8,998 bases of DNA from Pseudomonadota bacterium. Its GTDB lineage: Bacteria > Pseudomonadota > Alphaproteobacteria > Rickettsiales > Rickettsiaceae. A program made the position numbers and the translations under genes. Each line of letters opens with the position of its first letter. Position 1 is the stretch's first letter. The stretch spans positions 1-8,998 of the forward strand of contig JAJZHL010000033.1 in assembly GCA_021804505.1 (NCBI GenBank). The letters are read 5' to 3'. The notes under the pieces were generated by a model. It did no database searches. It had not been told where the DNA came from and saw only the letters and a program-made list of their open reading frames with translations. Of this stretch, positions 1-6,455 are shown one piece after another.

Positions 1-983
1 CTAATACGAAGCTGTTTATCTATATGTATGTTCGTAAAGAAGCATTACTTTCAAGCCAAATTGAGGGCACTCAAAGTTCTTTTTCTGATCTTATACTTTT
101 TGAACATCATCAAAAGCATGAAGTCTCGTTAGAAGATGTTGAGGAAGTATCTAATTATGTTAAAGCAATAAGTTATGGTTTGCAGCGCTTACAAGATGGC
201 TTTCCACTGTCTCTGAGGCTTTTGAAGGAGATACATGGCGTATTACTTTCTGGCGGTCGAGGTGCTGGTAAATTACCTGGTCAATTTAGGCGGTCACAAA
301 ACTGGATTGGAGGGTTAAGACCAGGTAACGCCTTGTTTGTACCGCCTCCAGCCGAATATCTCAATCAGTGCCTAAGTGATTTTGAAAATTTTCTCCATGA
401 TGACAGCTTGCCCCTCCTTATTAAAGCAGGCCTTGCTCATGTTCAATTTGAAACTATTCATCCTTTTCTAGATGGCAATGGAAGGCTAGGAAGGTTACTA
501 ATAACCATACTACTATGCGTCAAAGGTATGCTTAATGAGCCTATTTTATATTTAAGTCTTTATCTTAAGCAGAATCGCCATATCTACTATGATTTATTGC
601 AAGAAGTTCGTCTGCGAGGAACGTGGGAAACATGGTTAGAATTTTTTCTAGAAGGTGTTTATTCATCCGCGAAACAAGCAATTAATACCGCAAAGCAAAT
701 CAATATTCTTTTCGAACAAGATTTGCAAAAAATTGCTAAACTAGGACGCGCCAGGTTTTCATGTGAGACGGCTTTCGAATATATGAAACGCCTACCGCAA
801 GTCACGGTACCTTTACTTGCTCAGGAACTGCAAATGACAGCGCCAACAGCTAGAAGTGCACTAAATCACATGACATCGATTGGAATTTTAGAAGAAAGGA
901 GTGGTAAAAAGCGTGATAAAATTTATGTTTATCGCAAGTACTTAAGGTTGCTTGAAGAGGGCGCAGAGCCATTCTCAATATGA
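1..983 (+). CDS. Fic family protein (probable AMP-transferase), 5' end outside window
   Basis: Fic enzymes usually move AMP from ATP onto hydroxyl side chains of target proteins. The frame stays open through codon 3-5 to the window edge, and the residues before the first ATG (24) read LFIYMYVRK as in full-length Fic proteins. ATG 24 is therefore internal, and roughly 50 N-terminal residues are probably missing. Counting from ATG 24, the active-site motif HPFLDGNGRLGR lies at residues 146-157 and is intact, with catalytic His146. An inhibitory-helix motif of the [S/T]xxxE[G/N] type (S10-S-Q-I-E14-G15) precedes it, as in class II Fic proteins, which restrain themselves. Residues about 258-305 look like a winged-helix domain, as in SoFic-type proteins. 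The stop is 22 bp from the stop of the convergent lipoprotein gene. Bases 241-360 hold 58 G+C of 120 by my count, which looks richer than most of the window and fits possible transfer. Family call is firm; target unknown. Confidence 0.93.
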   Translation, partial: NTKLFIYMYVRKEALLSSQIEGTQSSFSDLILFEHHQKHEVSLEDVEEVSNYVKAISYGLQRLQDGFPLSLRLLKEIHGVLLSGGRGAGKLPGQFRRSQNWIGGLRPGNALFVPPPAEYLNQCLSDFENFLHDDSLPLLIKAGLAHVQFETIHPFLDGNGRLGRLLITILLCVKGMLNEPILYLSLYLKQNRHIYYDLLQEVRLRGTWETWLEFFLEGVYSSAKQAINTAKQINILFEQDLQKIAKLGRARFSCETAFEYMKRLPQVTVPLLAQELQMTAPTARSALNHMTSIGILEERSGKKRDKIYVYRKYLRLLEEGAEPFSI

Positions 984-1005
984 GTAAAAGATTCCTTCAG
1001 CAATC

Positions 1006-1704
1006 CTATATCGCGCGCGGTTGGGAATCGTTGTCGTGTTCTATACTCTTATAGTCAGTAGTTTTGGCATTTTGTGGTTTATTATTATCAAAATCTTCAC
1101 TTAAAAACTTTTTCTTCATTTGGGTTTTTGTAGAAGAATTTTTGGTATTCTCTTGTATAGAATTAGTAGTTGGTAGGTTATCTCCAGCTGCTACCTCTAC
1201 TGCAGTATGGCTTTTCTTTCCAGAGCAGCTATAACGCTCAAGCTCTTTCTGTGTTTCTTTAAGCATTAACTTAATTTGTTCTAGTTCCTTTTGGATCCTT
1301 GCCTCGTCCTTGGCAATGTCTTCTTTGTTAATCTTCGTACTTGCAGACTCTAGAGTATAAGAACTCTTCTTACCTTTTTGAGATTTTTGTTGTTTAATTC
1401 GCATTGTATCTTGCTTTACCATCTCCAAATACATTTGACGATTTCGCAGAGCAGGGTTAATTGTTTCTGTATCATCCTCACTTAATAATTCATCTTCGTC
1501 ATCATCATAGTTTTCTTCCATGACGTTCCTTTTAGCCATCGTTACATATTTCTTATTATATAAAGGGGGGTGTTTACTACCGTGGTAGCCTTTTGTATCT
1601 ATTAATTTATTATTTGCTGATTTTTTGAAATATCCCCTAGCACTGTCTGAACAGCCAGAAAGTAAAAACATTCCTAAGAATATAACAATAAACCGCTTTA
1701 ACAT
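1006..1704 (-). CDS. Unrecognised lipoprotein, last gene of the murD-ftsW-murG group
   Basis: I do not recognise the family. The frame can be extended to a TTG at 1788, but ATG 1704 is the better start because it directly opens a lipoprotein signal: MLKR, a hydrophobic stretch, then the lipobox LSGC with the lipidated Cys at residue 18. A weak GGA lies about 8 bases upstream. The protein would be 232 residues. The mature part begins SDSARGYFKK and has an acidic patch at about residues 63-79 rich in Asp and Glu. A Lys/Glu/Gln-rich stretch at about 125-158 looks like a coiled coil, and the polar, Asn/Lys-rich tail looks disordered. It starts 86 bp after the murG stop, so it may be read through from the mur genes or have its own promoter. 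A structural role in the envelope is plausible from context only. No enzyme motif is visible. Confidence 0.8.
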   Translation of the reverse strand: MLKRFIVIFLGMFLLSGCSDSARGYFKKSANNKLIDTKGYHGSKHPPLYNKKYVTMAKRNVMEENYDDDEDELLSEDDTETINPALRNRQMYLEMVKQDTMRIKQQKSQKGKKSSYTLESASTKINKEDIAKDEARIQKELEQIKLMLKETQKELERYSCSGKKSHTAVEVAAGDNLPTTNSIQENTKNSSTKTQMKKKFLSEDFDNNKPQNAKTTDYKSIEHDNDSQPRAI

Positions 1705-1789
1705 AATTAATCCGATAATTTTTTGACTAGTGACAATTAATGACACAAAATTATTAAAGTTGCAAGAATCTATGACCGTAATTTTCAAA

Positions 1790-2902
1790 TCAACCGATTA
1801 TTTCTTCTATTTCGCTGGCCAGTACTTTACTACCGTCACTTTTACTACCTAATAATACAAAAGAAGCCCGCCTTAGTATATCACGATCCTCAGCCAGCGC
1901 TAAGATTTTTTCTGCTAATTTTGCTGGAGAGATTTTATTTTGTTCGTAACACCATCCTGCACCTCTATTTTCCATTGCTTTAGCATTATAGTACTGATGA
2001 TTTTCAGCTGCGGTAGGAAGTGGTATAAAGATTGCTGGCATCCCCACATAGCTAAGTTCAGCAATGGTTGAGGCTCCAGCTCTTGAAATTACTAATTCGT
2101 GATTTGCATATTGTTTTTCCATATCATAAAAGAACTCTGCCAATTTATAGGGGATTTTTAATTTATTATATACCTTAGCAATATTATCATGTTCTTCGTT
2201 TACTGCTTGCTGGGTAATAGCAATTTTAAGTGTTGGATTCAATTTTACTAGTATCTTCATTGTTTCAGGTATCAGCTGAGAAAATATTTTTGCTGATTGG
2301 CTTCCACCAAAAATAAATATTCTAAATACATCATGATTAAAGTCATGATTAATTTTCTGCTGTTTAATACTTGTTCGGAGTATATTACCGATAACTAGCT
2401 TTTTGCTACCTGGGAGTAGATCACCATTTTTAGTTTCCTCATATGTTAAAGCAATTTTACGGGCAAATTTTAAAAAGAATCTATTGGTCTTTCCTATAAA
2501 ACAATTTTGTTCATATATTATAATAGGAATACGTAACAAAATGCTTACCAGTAATGGAGGAAAAGTTGGATAGCCACCAAACCCTATTATAGCAGAAGGT
2601 TTGCTCCGCACTAATATACTTAATGACTGATAAGTAGCAATTAATAAGCTAATTAGGAATTTAATCTTATTATATATTCCACCTGCTGGTAACCTAAAAT
2701 TCAAAACATGAGGAATAAGTTTTAAGTCATCGGTTAGATATTTTGCACATCTTATATCTGTGATTAGGTGTAATGAATAACCTCTTTTGGTTAATTCTTC
2801 TGCTAAGGCAATAGCTGGGAATAAGTGGCCTGCTGTCCCACCTCCAGTAACCACAATATTTATCTCGTGTAAACTGAGACTTGGTAAGACCTCTCGTCTC
2901 AT
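1790..2902 (-). CDS. murG: UDP-N-acetylglucosamine--undecaprenyl-PP-MurNAc-pentapeptide transferase MurG
   Basis: MurG adds GlcNAc to lipid I to make lipid II on the inner face of the cytoplasmic membrane. The 370-residue product has the GT-B layout of the family. N-terminal glycine-rich loop GGGTAGHLFPA lies at residues 20-30 and GFGGYP at 107-112. The third loop, GGSQSAK, is at 199-205. The UDP-GlcNAc site signature SRAGASTIAE lies at 273-282, followed by PTAAENHQ at 296-303. Two loops differ slightly from the usual GGTGGH and GGSQGA. The start is ATG 2902, which overlaps the ftsW stop in an ATGA (2899-2902) and suggests translational coupling. The N-terminus carries about 12 residues before the first beta strand, a little longer than usual. 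A downstream start is possible, but the ATGA junction favours this one. Confidence 0.97.
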   Translation of the reverse strand: MRREVLPSLSLHEINIVVTGGGTAGHLFPAIALAEELTKRGYSLHLITDIRCAKYLTDDLKLIPHVLNFRLPAGGIYNKIKFLISLLIATYQSLSILVRSKPSAIIGFGGYPTFPPLLVSILLRIPIIIYEQNCFIGKTNRFFLKFARKIALTYEETKNGDLLPGSKKLVIGNILRTSIKQQKINHDFNHDVFRIFIFGGSQSAKIFSQLIPETMKILVKLNPTLKIAITQQAVNEEHDNIAKVYNKLKIPYKLAEFFYDMEKQYANHELVISRAGASTIAELSYVGMPAIFIPLPTAAENHQYYNAKAMENRGAGWCYEQNKISPAKLAEKILALAEDRDILRRASFVLLGSKSDGSKVLASEIEEIIG

Positions 2903-4044
2903 ATATCAATATCCTTAATTTTATATTTTGTGAGAGAGGTTTTATATTTAGTAAAACCTAGCATCATACCGGTTGCAATAGCAGTAGAAAGTGTAGAGGA
3001 CCCTCCATAGCTAATAAATGGCAATGTCATACCTTTAGTGGGAAGCAAATTCAAGGCCACACCTATGTTAATGATAGATTGTAAACCTAGTTGAACAACT
3101 ATACCGCTAGCAGCTAGCTGGGTAAATTTATCTTCTTCATTCATTGTCTTTAGCAAGCAACGCACTACTATAAAAGCAAATGTACCAATTATGACTAAGC
3201 ATATAATAGCGCCAAACTCTTCTCCTGCGACGGCAAAAATAAAGTCAGTATGAGAGTCAGGTAACACTTGTTTTACTGCACCTTCTCCAGGGCCTTTGCC
3301 ATATAGTCCCCCATGTTCAAATGCTCTGATTGATTTTCCGATCTGATAATTTTCACTACTATCTGGGTCTAAGAAGCTATTGATTCGTTTTGTGACGTGA
3401 GGCAGCCATAAGTAACCACCTATTACTCCTGCGATTGAAACGAAGAACGCAAATATTATCCAAAATAACGGCATGCCGGCTATGAACAGCTGAATGCCAA
3501 ATATTGCTGTAATCATTATTAGCATGCCAAAATCTGGTTGGATAATTAATAGTAATGCTACCAGACTATATAGTGCTACTGAAACAGAGAAACTTGGAAA
3601 ATCGCTTGTGAATTTAAGAGATAATATCCAGCCTACCACTACAACAAAGAACGGTTTAATAAATTCTGATGGCTGCATTGAGAGGCCGAAAATATTAATC
3701 CAGCGGGTGGCACCTTTAACCTCGTAGCCGTAAAATCGTACCACAACTAATAATATTACACTTATAATAAACCCTAATATTGCTAATCTTTTAAGCCATT
3801 TTTGTTCGAAGGATGAAAAAAGAATGATTAATATTGCAGCACTACCGAGATAAAATAATTGTCTGGTTGCAAAGTAATGTTCATCAAGCCCTATTCGAGC
3901 GGCCACTACCGAACCAGATGTAGTAACCAGCATAATGCTGAAGACAAACAAAATAACCAAGGCAAGAATTACTTGCTGATCAATGCTTCGCCACCATAAG
4001 TTGATCGCATTATTTAATTGGTTATTATCAACTCTTTTGATCAT
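2899..4044 (-). CDS. ftsW: Peptidoglycan glycosyltransferase FtsW (SEDS family)
   Basis: SEDS proteins polymerise lipid II into glycan strands, and FtsW does so at the division septum with its partner class B penicillin-binding protein. The 381-residue product is a polytopic membrane protein with many hydrophobic helices. Family signatures seen are KGATRWI at 110-116, QPSEF at 124-128 and QPDFG at 169-173. The large extracytoplasmic loop follows, with GGLYGKGPGEG at 245-255 and LPDSHTDFIFAVAGEEFG at 261-278. Asp267 in HTDF corresponds to the catalytic aspartate of the family. PFISYGGSS is at 342-350. FtsW rather than RodA is chosen because the gene sits between murD and murG, as in dcw clusters. 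ATG 4044 lies 17 bp inside the murD 3' end, so the two are probably co-translated. No strong Shine-Dalgarno sequence is visible. Confidence 0.95.
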   Translation of the reverse strand: MIKRVDNNQLNNAINLWWRSIDQQVILALVILFVFSIMLVTTSGSVVAARIGLDEHYFATRQLFYLGSAAILIILFSSFEQKWLKRLAILGFIISVILLVVVRFYGYEVKGATRWINIFGLSMQPSEFIKPFFVVVVGWILSLKFTSDFPSFSVSVALYSLVALLLIIQPDFGMLIMITAIFGIQLFIAGMPLFWIIFAFFVSIAGVIGGYLWLPHVTKRINSFLDPDSSENYQIGKSIRAFEHGGLYGKGPGEGAVKQVLPDSHTDFIFAVAGEEFGAIICLVIIGTFAFIVVRCLLKTMNEEDKFTQLAASGIVVQLGLQSIINIGVALNLLPTKGMTLPFISYGGSSTLSTAIATGMMLGFTKYKTSLTKYKIKDIDI

Positions 4045-5407
4045 TTTTCACTTTGTTGTATAATTCAATAAATTTTTTCCCTCTTTCTGCAAAGTCCTTA
4101 AATTGATCATAGGAAGCACAAGCTGGAGCCAATAATATATTGCTTGAGGCAATATTATCTCGCTGTGCTTCTTGAAAAGCTAGGTTGAAAGCTTCATCAA
4201 GATCCTCGCAGATTTGATATGGTACTTGCCCGTTAAGCGTGTTAGCAAAGATATTTTTATCTTGTCCAAAGAGATAAGCTTTATTAATTCTAGAGAATAG
4301 AGGTTGTAACTCAGAGATACCACCTTCTTTTGCTATACCGCCTACAAGCCAATATATATTATCAAGTGACGATATAGATTTTGATGCAGCTTCGGCATTT
4401 GTGGCTTTACTATCATTATAAAAACTGATTGTCCCCAGAGAACCAACATATTGCATTCTGTGCGGCAGTCCTTCAAACGACGTGATAGATGAAATTATAA
4501 GCTCTGGGTCTATACCACTAAGACGGCTTGCTGCATAGCTAGCTACAATATTTTCTTTATTATGGGCACCTCGTAAAAATTTAGTATCGGGAAAACCAAT
4601 CTCTGTATGTTCAAAGATATTATCATATATTACGTTGTTAACTATAGATACGCCATTTTTCAAAATTTTATTAGTAGAAATAGGTACAAGATTAATTTTA
4701 TTCTCTTTTTGTAATTTCAAGAAAATAGCTTTGGTAATCTCATTATCCACATTAATAATAGTAAATGACTCTTGGTCCATACGCTCAAATATTTTTTCTT
4801 TTGCTGCAATATATGTTTCCATATCATTATGCCTGTCTAAATGATCCTTGGTGATATTCAGCAGGACGGCAATTTTGGCTTTAAATCTTTTTAATAAATC
4901 AAGTTGAAAAGAGGATAGTTCCAGTACATAGCCATCTGCATTAAGTGGTAAAGCCATAGCAGAGATGCCGATATTACCGCCAACCTGATAATTCAAACCG
5001 CACGATCTTAATATGTGACCGATCAAAGCAGTAGTTGTGCTCTTACCGTTTGTACCGGTTACGCCAATGAAATCGCCATGATAGTTGGCTTCTACCTCTT
5101 CATATAATAAATCTATATCTGAAGTTATTTCTATATTGTACAAATTTGCCATTTGTACGATTTCGTGTGATAAAGACACTCCGGGGCTTACTAGGATTTT
5201 ATCTAGTTTTTGCCATGCAGGGTTTGAAATATCAACAATACTACTATTGCCACAGGTATTAGCAAAATTTTCCTTGGCTGATGGTGCCTGATCATAGCAA
5301 ATTACTTGGGCAGCTATCTCATGTAACCCTAGATAAGCAGCGATACCTGTTCTACCAAGCCCAAATATACCTATCTTTTTGCTTGTCTGTGTTAGAAAGT
5401 GGGACAT
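4028..5407 (-). CDS. murD: UDP-N-acetylmuramoyl-L-alanine--D-glutamate ligase MurD
   Basis: MurD adds D-Glu to UDP-MurNAc-L-Ala in the cytoplasm, using ATP. The 459-residue length is normal. The N-terminal Rossmann-like domain has FGLGRTG at 15-21. The central ATPase domain has the P-loop GVTGTNGKST at 115-124, ELSSFQLD at 163-170 and NITKDHLDRH at 184-193. Lys203 in AAKEKIF is in the position of the carbamylated lysine of Mur ligases. The C-terminal domain has AHNKENI at 281-287, LPHRMQYV at 314-321 and NDSKATN at 331-337. ATG 5407 is the first start of the frame and matches the family N-terminus; its upstream region has no clear ribosome site. It is the first gene of the murD-ftsW-murG-lipoprotein group. 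A 186-bp gap separates it from the upstream lspA group, so it may have its own promoter. Confidence 0.97.
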   Translation of the reverse strand: MSHFLTQTSKKIGIFGLGRTGIAAYLGLHEIAAQVICYDQAPSAKENFANTCGNSSIVDISNPAWQKLDKILVSPGVSLSHEIVQMANLYNIEITSDIDLLYEEVEANYHGDFIGVTGTNGKSTTTALIGHILRSCGLNYQVGGNIGISAMALPLNADGYVLELSSFQLDLLKRFKAKIAVLLNITKDHLDRHNDMETYIAAKEKIFERMDQESFTIINVDNEITKAIFLKLQKENKINLVPISTNKILKNGVSIVNNVIYDNIFEHTEIGFPDTKFLRGAHNKENIVASYAASRLSGIDPELIISSITSFEGLPHRMQYVGSLGTISFYNDSKATNAEAASKSISSLDNIYWLVGGIAKEGGISELQPLFSRINKAYLFGQDKNIFANTLNGQVPYQICEDLDEAFNLAFQEAQRDNIASSNILLAPACASYDQFKDFAERGKKFIELYNKVKNDQKS

Positions 5408-5467
5408 AATTATGTTGTAAAAAGAAAAGTATATTAGATGTCATTCGAGCTACGGGAGGACTCCAGT

Positions 5468-5482
5468 GCCTAATAAGTAGGC
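5468..5482. repeat. Small perfect hairpin inside the palindromic element
   Basis: GCCTA, a 5-base loop ATAAG, then TAGGC form a perfect 5-bp stem. No T-run follows closely on either strand, so it is not a clear terminator. It may be part of the fold of the larger element. Confidence 0.35.
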
Positions 5483-5502
5483 TATTTTGTTATCTTGTGA
5501 TA

Positions 5503-5508
5503 TGTCAA
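5503..5508 (-). promoter_or_regulatory. Possible -35 box for murD operon
   Basis: The minus strand reads TTGACA here, a perfect sigma70 -35 match, about 95 bp before the murD ATG. The best -10 at 18-bp spacing is TAGCCT, which fits poorly, so this is a weak call. A single hexamer match can arise by chance in AT-rich DNA. Confidence 0.25.
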
Positions 5509-5593
5509 TAGTATAACTAATTTCCTAATGTACTAAGATATTTCCTGGTTTGCCCTCTACGCGGGAATGACATATGCATCAGTAACTACACCC

Positions 5594-5836
5594 TTACATC
5601 TCATCCATTAAGGCTTTTTCGCCATCATTCAGTTCTCCGGTATGTGTCGTACTTTTACCTTCAATATGAGTTTTAACAGGAGGTAAATCAAAATGCGGAG
5701 GTACTTCAAGTGGTTTATTACGTTGCACCCTGTATTCATTAGGACCGGGTGTTACAACTCCTATGGTCTCCTTGACTTTATTATTGCAAGCAGACAAAAT
5801 TAACAAACTGCTAAGTAGCAGAAAATACCTACTCAT
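5594..5836 (-). CDS. Small DUF3035 (BamF-like) lipoprotein
   Basis: An 80-residue lipoprotein. It has a hydrophobic signal with lipobox LSAC and Cys17 as the lipidation site. The mature region holds GPNEYRVQRNKPLEVPPHFD (31-50), followed by LPP. This resembles the 'PDEFAVVTRAPLxxPPxFxLPP' core of DUF3035, a family found beside lspA in alphaproteobacteria. As I recall, DUF3035 has been linked to BamF, an accessory lipoprotein of the outer-membrane BAM complex in Caulobacter. That functional link is from memory and inferred here. The gene is short for the family, with little after the core. ATG 5836 shares one base with the lspA stop (TAATG), and an AGAGGA ribosome site lies about 3 bases upstream, so translation is probably coupled to lspA. 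LspA would process this protein. Confidence 0.8.
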   Translation of the reverse strand: MSRYFLLLSSLLILSACNNKVKETIGVVTPGPNEYRVQRNKPLEVPPHFDLPPVKTHIEGKSTTHTGELNDGEKALMDEM

Positions 5837-6441
5837 TATTCCTCTTTAGAATTCATATGTTTTTCAAAATCAAGCTGACGAATCCTTTCCGCTTGGTCCT
5901 CAATCGCCTGCTCAGTATACTTGAGCTCTCTATCGTGTTCAACAATTTTTTTATTTTTATAATAGTCATGTAGTAAGAACAAAACGCCTATAGAAATGAA
6001 GGCGTCTGCTAAGTTAAATATAGGAAAACTTAGGTTTTTATAATGGAAATGAATAAAATCAAACACACCACCATTTATTAGGCGATCCAATAAATTTCCA
6101 ATAGCACCACCGATGACAAAGCTGTAACCAGTAAAGCTTGTCATTGTCTTGCATTTTAATAAGATAGACCACAGATATGCAATAATTAAAGAATTTATCG
6201 CAGCAAAAAATATATTACTATACTGATAGTATTGGCGTAAAATACCAAAACTAATACCATAATTCCAGCTATATACTATATCTAGAAAACTAGTTATTTC
6301 TAATGTTAATCCTGGCTTCTTTCGGAGGTAATTTATAAGAAAACTTTTGGTCACCTGATCTATAATGACTAGCCTAAGAATGATACGGCTACTTTGGCGG
6401 ATAATTAATAAAAGTTTTTTGAATAGTACTGGAATCAGCAT
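5836..6441 (-). CDS. lspA: Lipoprotein signal peptidase (signal peptidase II)
   Basis: LspA cuts signal peptides from diacylglyceryl-modified prolipoproteins in the inner membrane. Family motifs are all present: DQVTK at 28-32, WNYGISFGILR at 59-69, GNLLDR at 115-120, VFDFIHF at 126-132 and FNLADAFISIG at 142-152. The catalytic aspartates are Asp128 and Asp146. About four membrane helices fit the usual topology. At 201 residues it is longer than the usual 160-170. The surplus is mainly a charged tail from about 161 on, rich in Glu, Lys and Arg and possibly helical, which I recall in rickettsial LspA too. ATG 6441 lies 14 bp after the deformylase-like stop. The only ribosome-site-like bases (AAGG) are unusually far upstream. 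It lies between the deformylase-like gene and a lipoprotein substrate. Confidence 0.97.
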   Translation of the reverse strand: MLIPVLFKKLLLIIRQSSRIILRLVIIDQVTKSFLINYLRKKPGLTLEITSFLDIVYSWNYGISFGILRQYYQYSNIFFAAINSLIIAYLWSILLKCKTMTSFTGYSFVIGGAIGNLLDRLINGGVFDFIHFHYKNLSFPIFNLADAFISIGVLFLLHDYYKNKKIVEHDRELKYTEQAIEDQAERIRQLDFEKHMNSKEE

Positions 6442-6455
6442 AAATTTTAATCGCC

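Larger units (their letters stand above)
5438..5573. repeat. Imperfect long inverted repeat, rickettsial palindromic-element-like
   Basis: This 136-bp element lies between the DUF3035 lipoprotein gene and murD. Its ends are a perfect 9-bp inverted repeat: ATGTCATTC at 5438-5446 and GAATGACAT at 5565-5573. Inside the ends the arms still resemble each other: the left runs GAGCTACGGGAGGACTCCAG, and the complement of the right runs CCGCGTAGAGGGCAAACCAG. The right arm alone has a decayed hairpin, CCCTCTACGCGGG. Repeats with TGTCATTCCCGCG-type ends are common in Rickettsia genomes, so I infer a degraded copy of such a family. There is no second copy in this window, so repetition in the genome is not shown. 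Confidence 0.55.

Noticed and set aside
984..1005. Possible bidirectional terminator between the Fic and lipoprotein genes
   Set aside because: Only a 4-bp stem (GATT/AATC) with mismatched interior is present, too weak to call although a short T-run follows on the minus strand.
1705..1788. Upstream extension of the lipoprotein gene to a TTG start at 1788
   Set aside because: The extra 28 residues would bury the lipoprotein signal inside the protein, and ATG 1704 opens the signal directly.
2727..2909. Second minus-strand open frame at the murG 5' end
   Set aside because: It is in another frame of murG, whose motifs are in the longer frame. Its product looks random.
3494..3727. Plus-strand open frame inside ftsW
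   Set aside because: It lies wholly antisense to a well-supported ftsW and shows no family motif or ribosome site.
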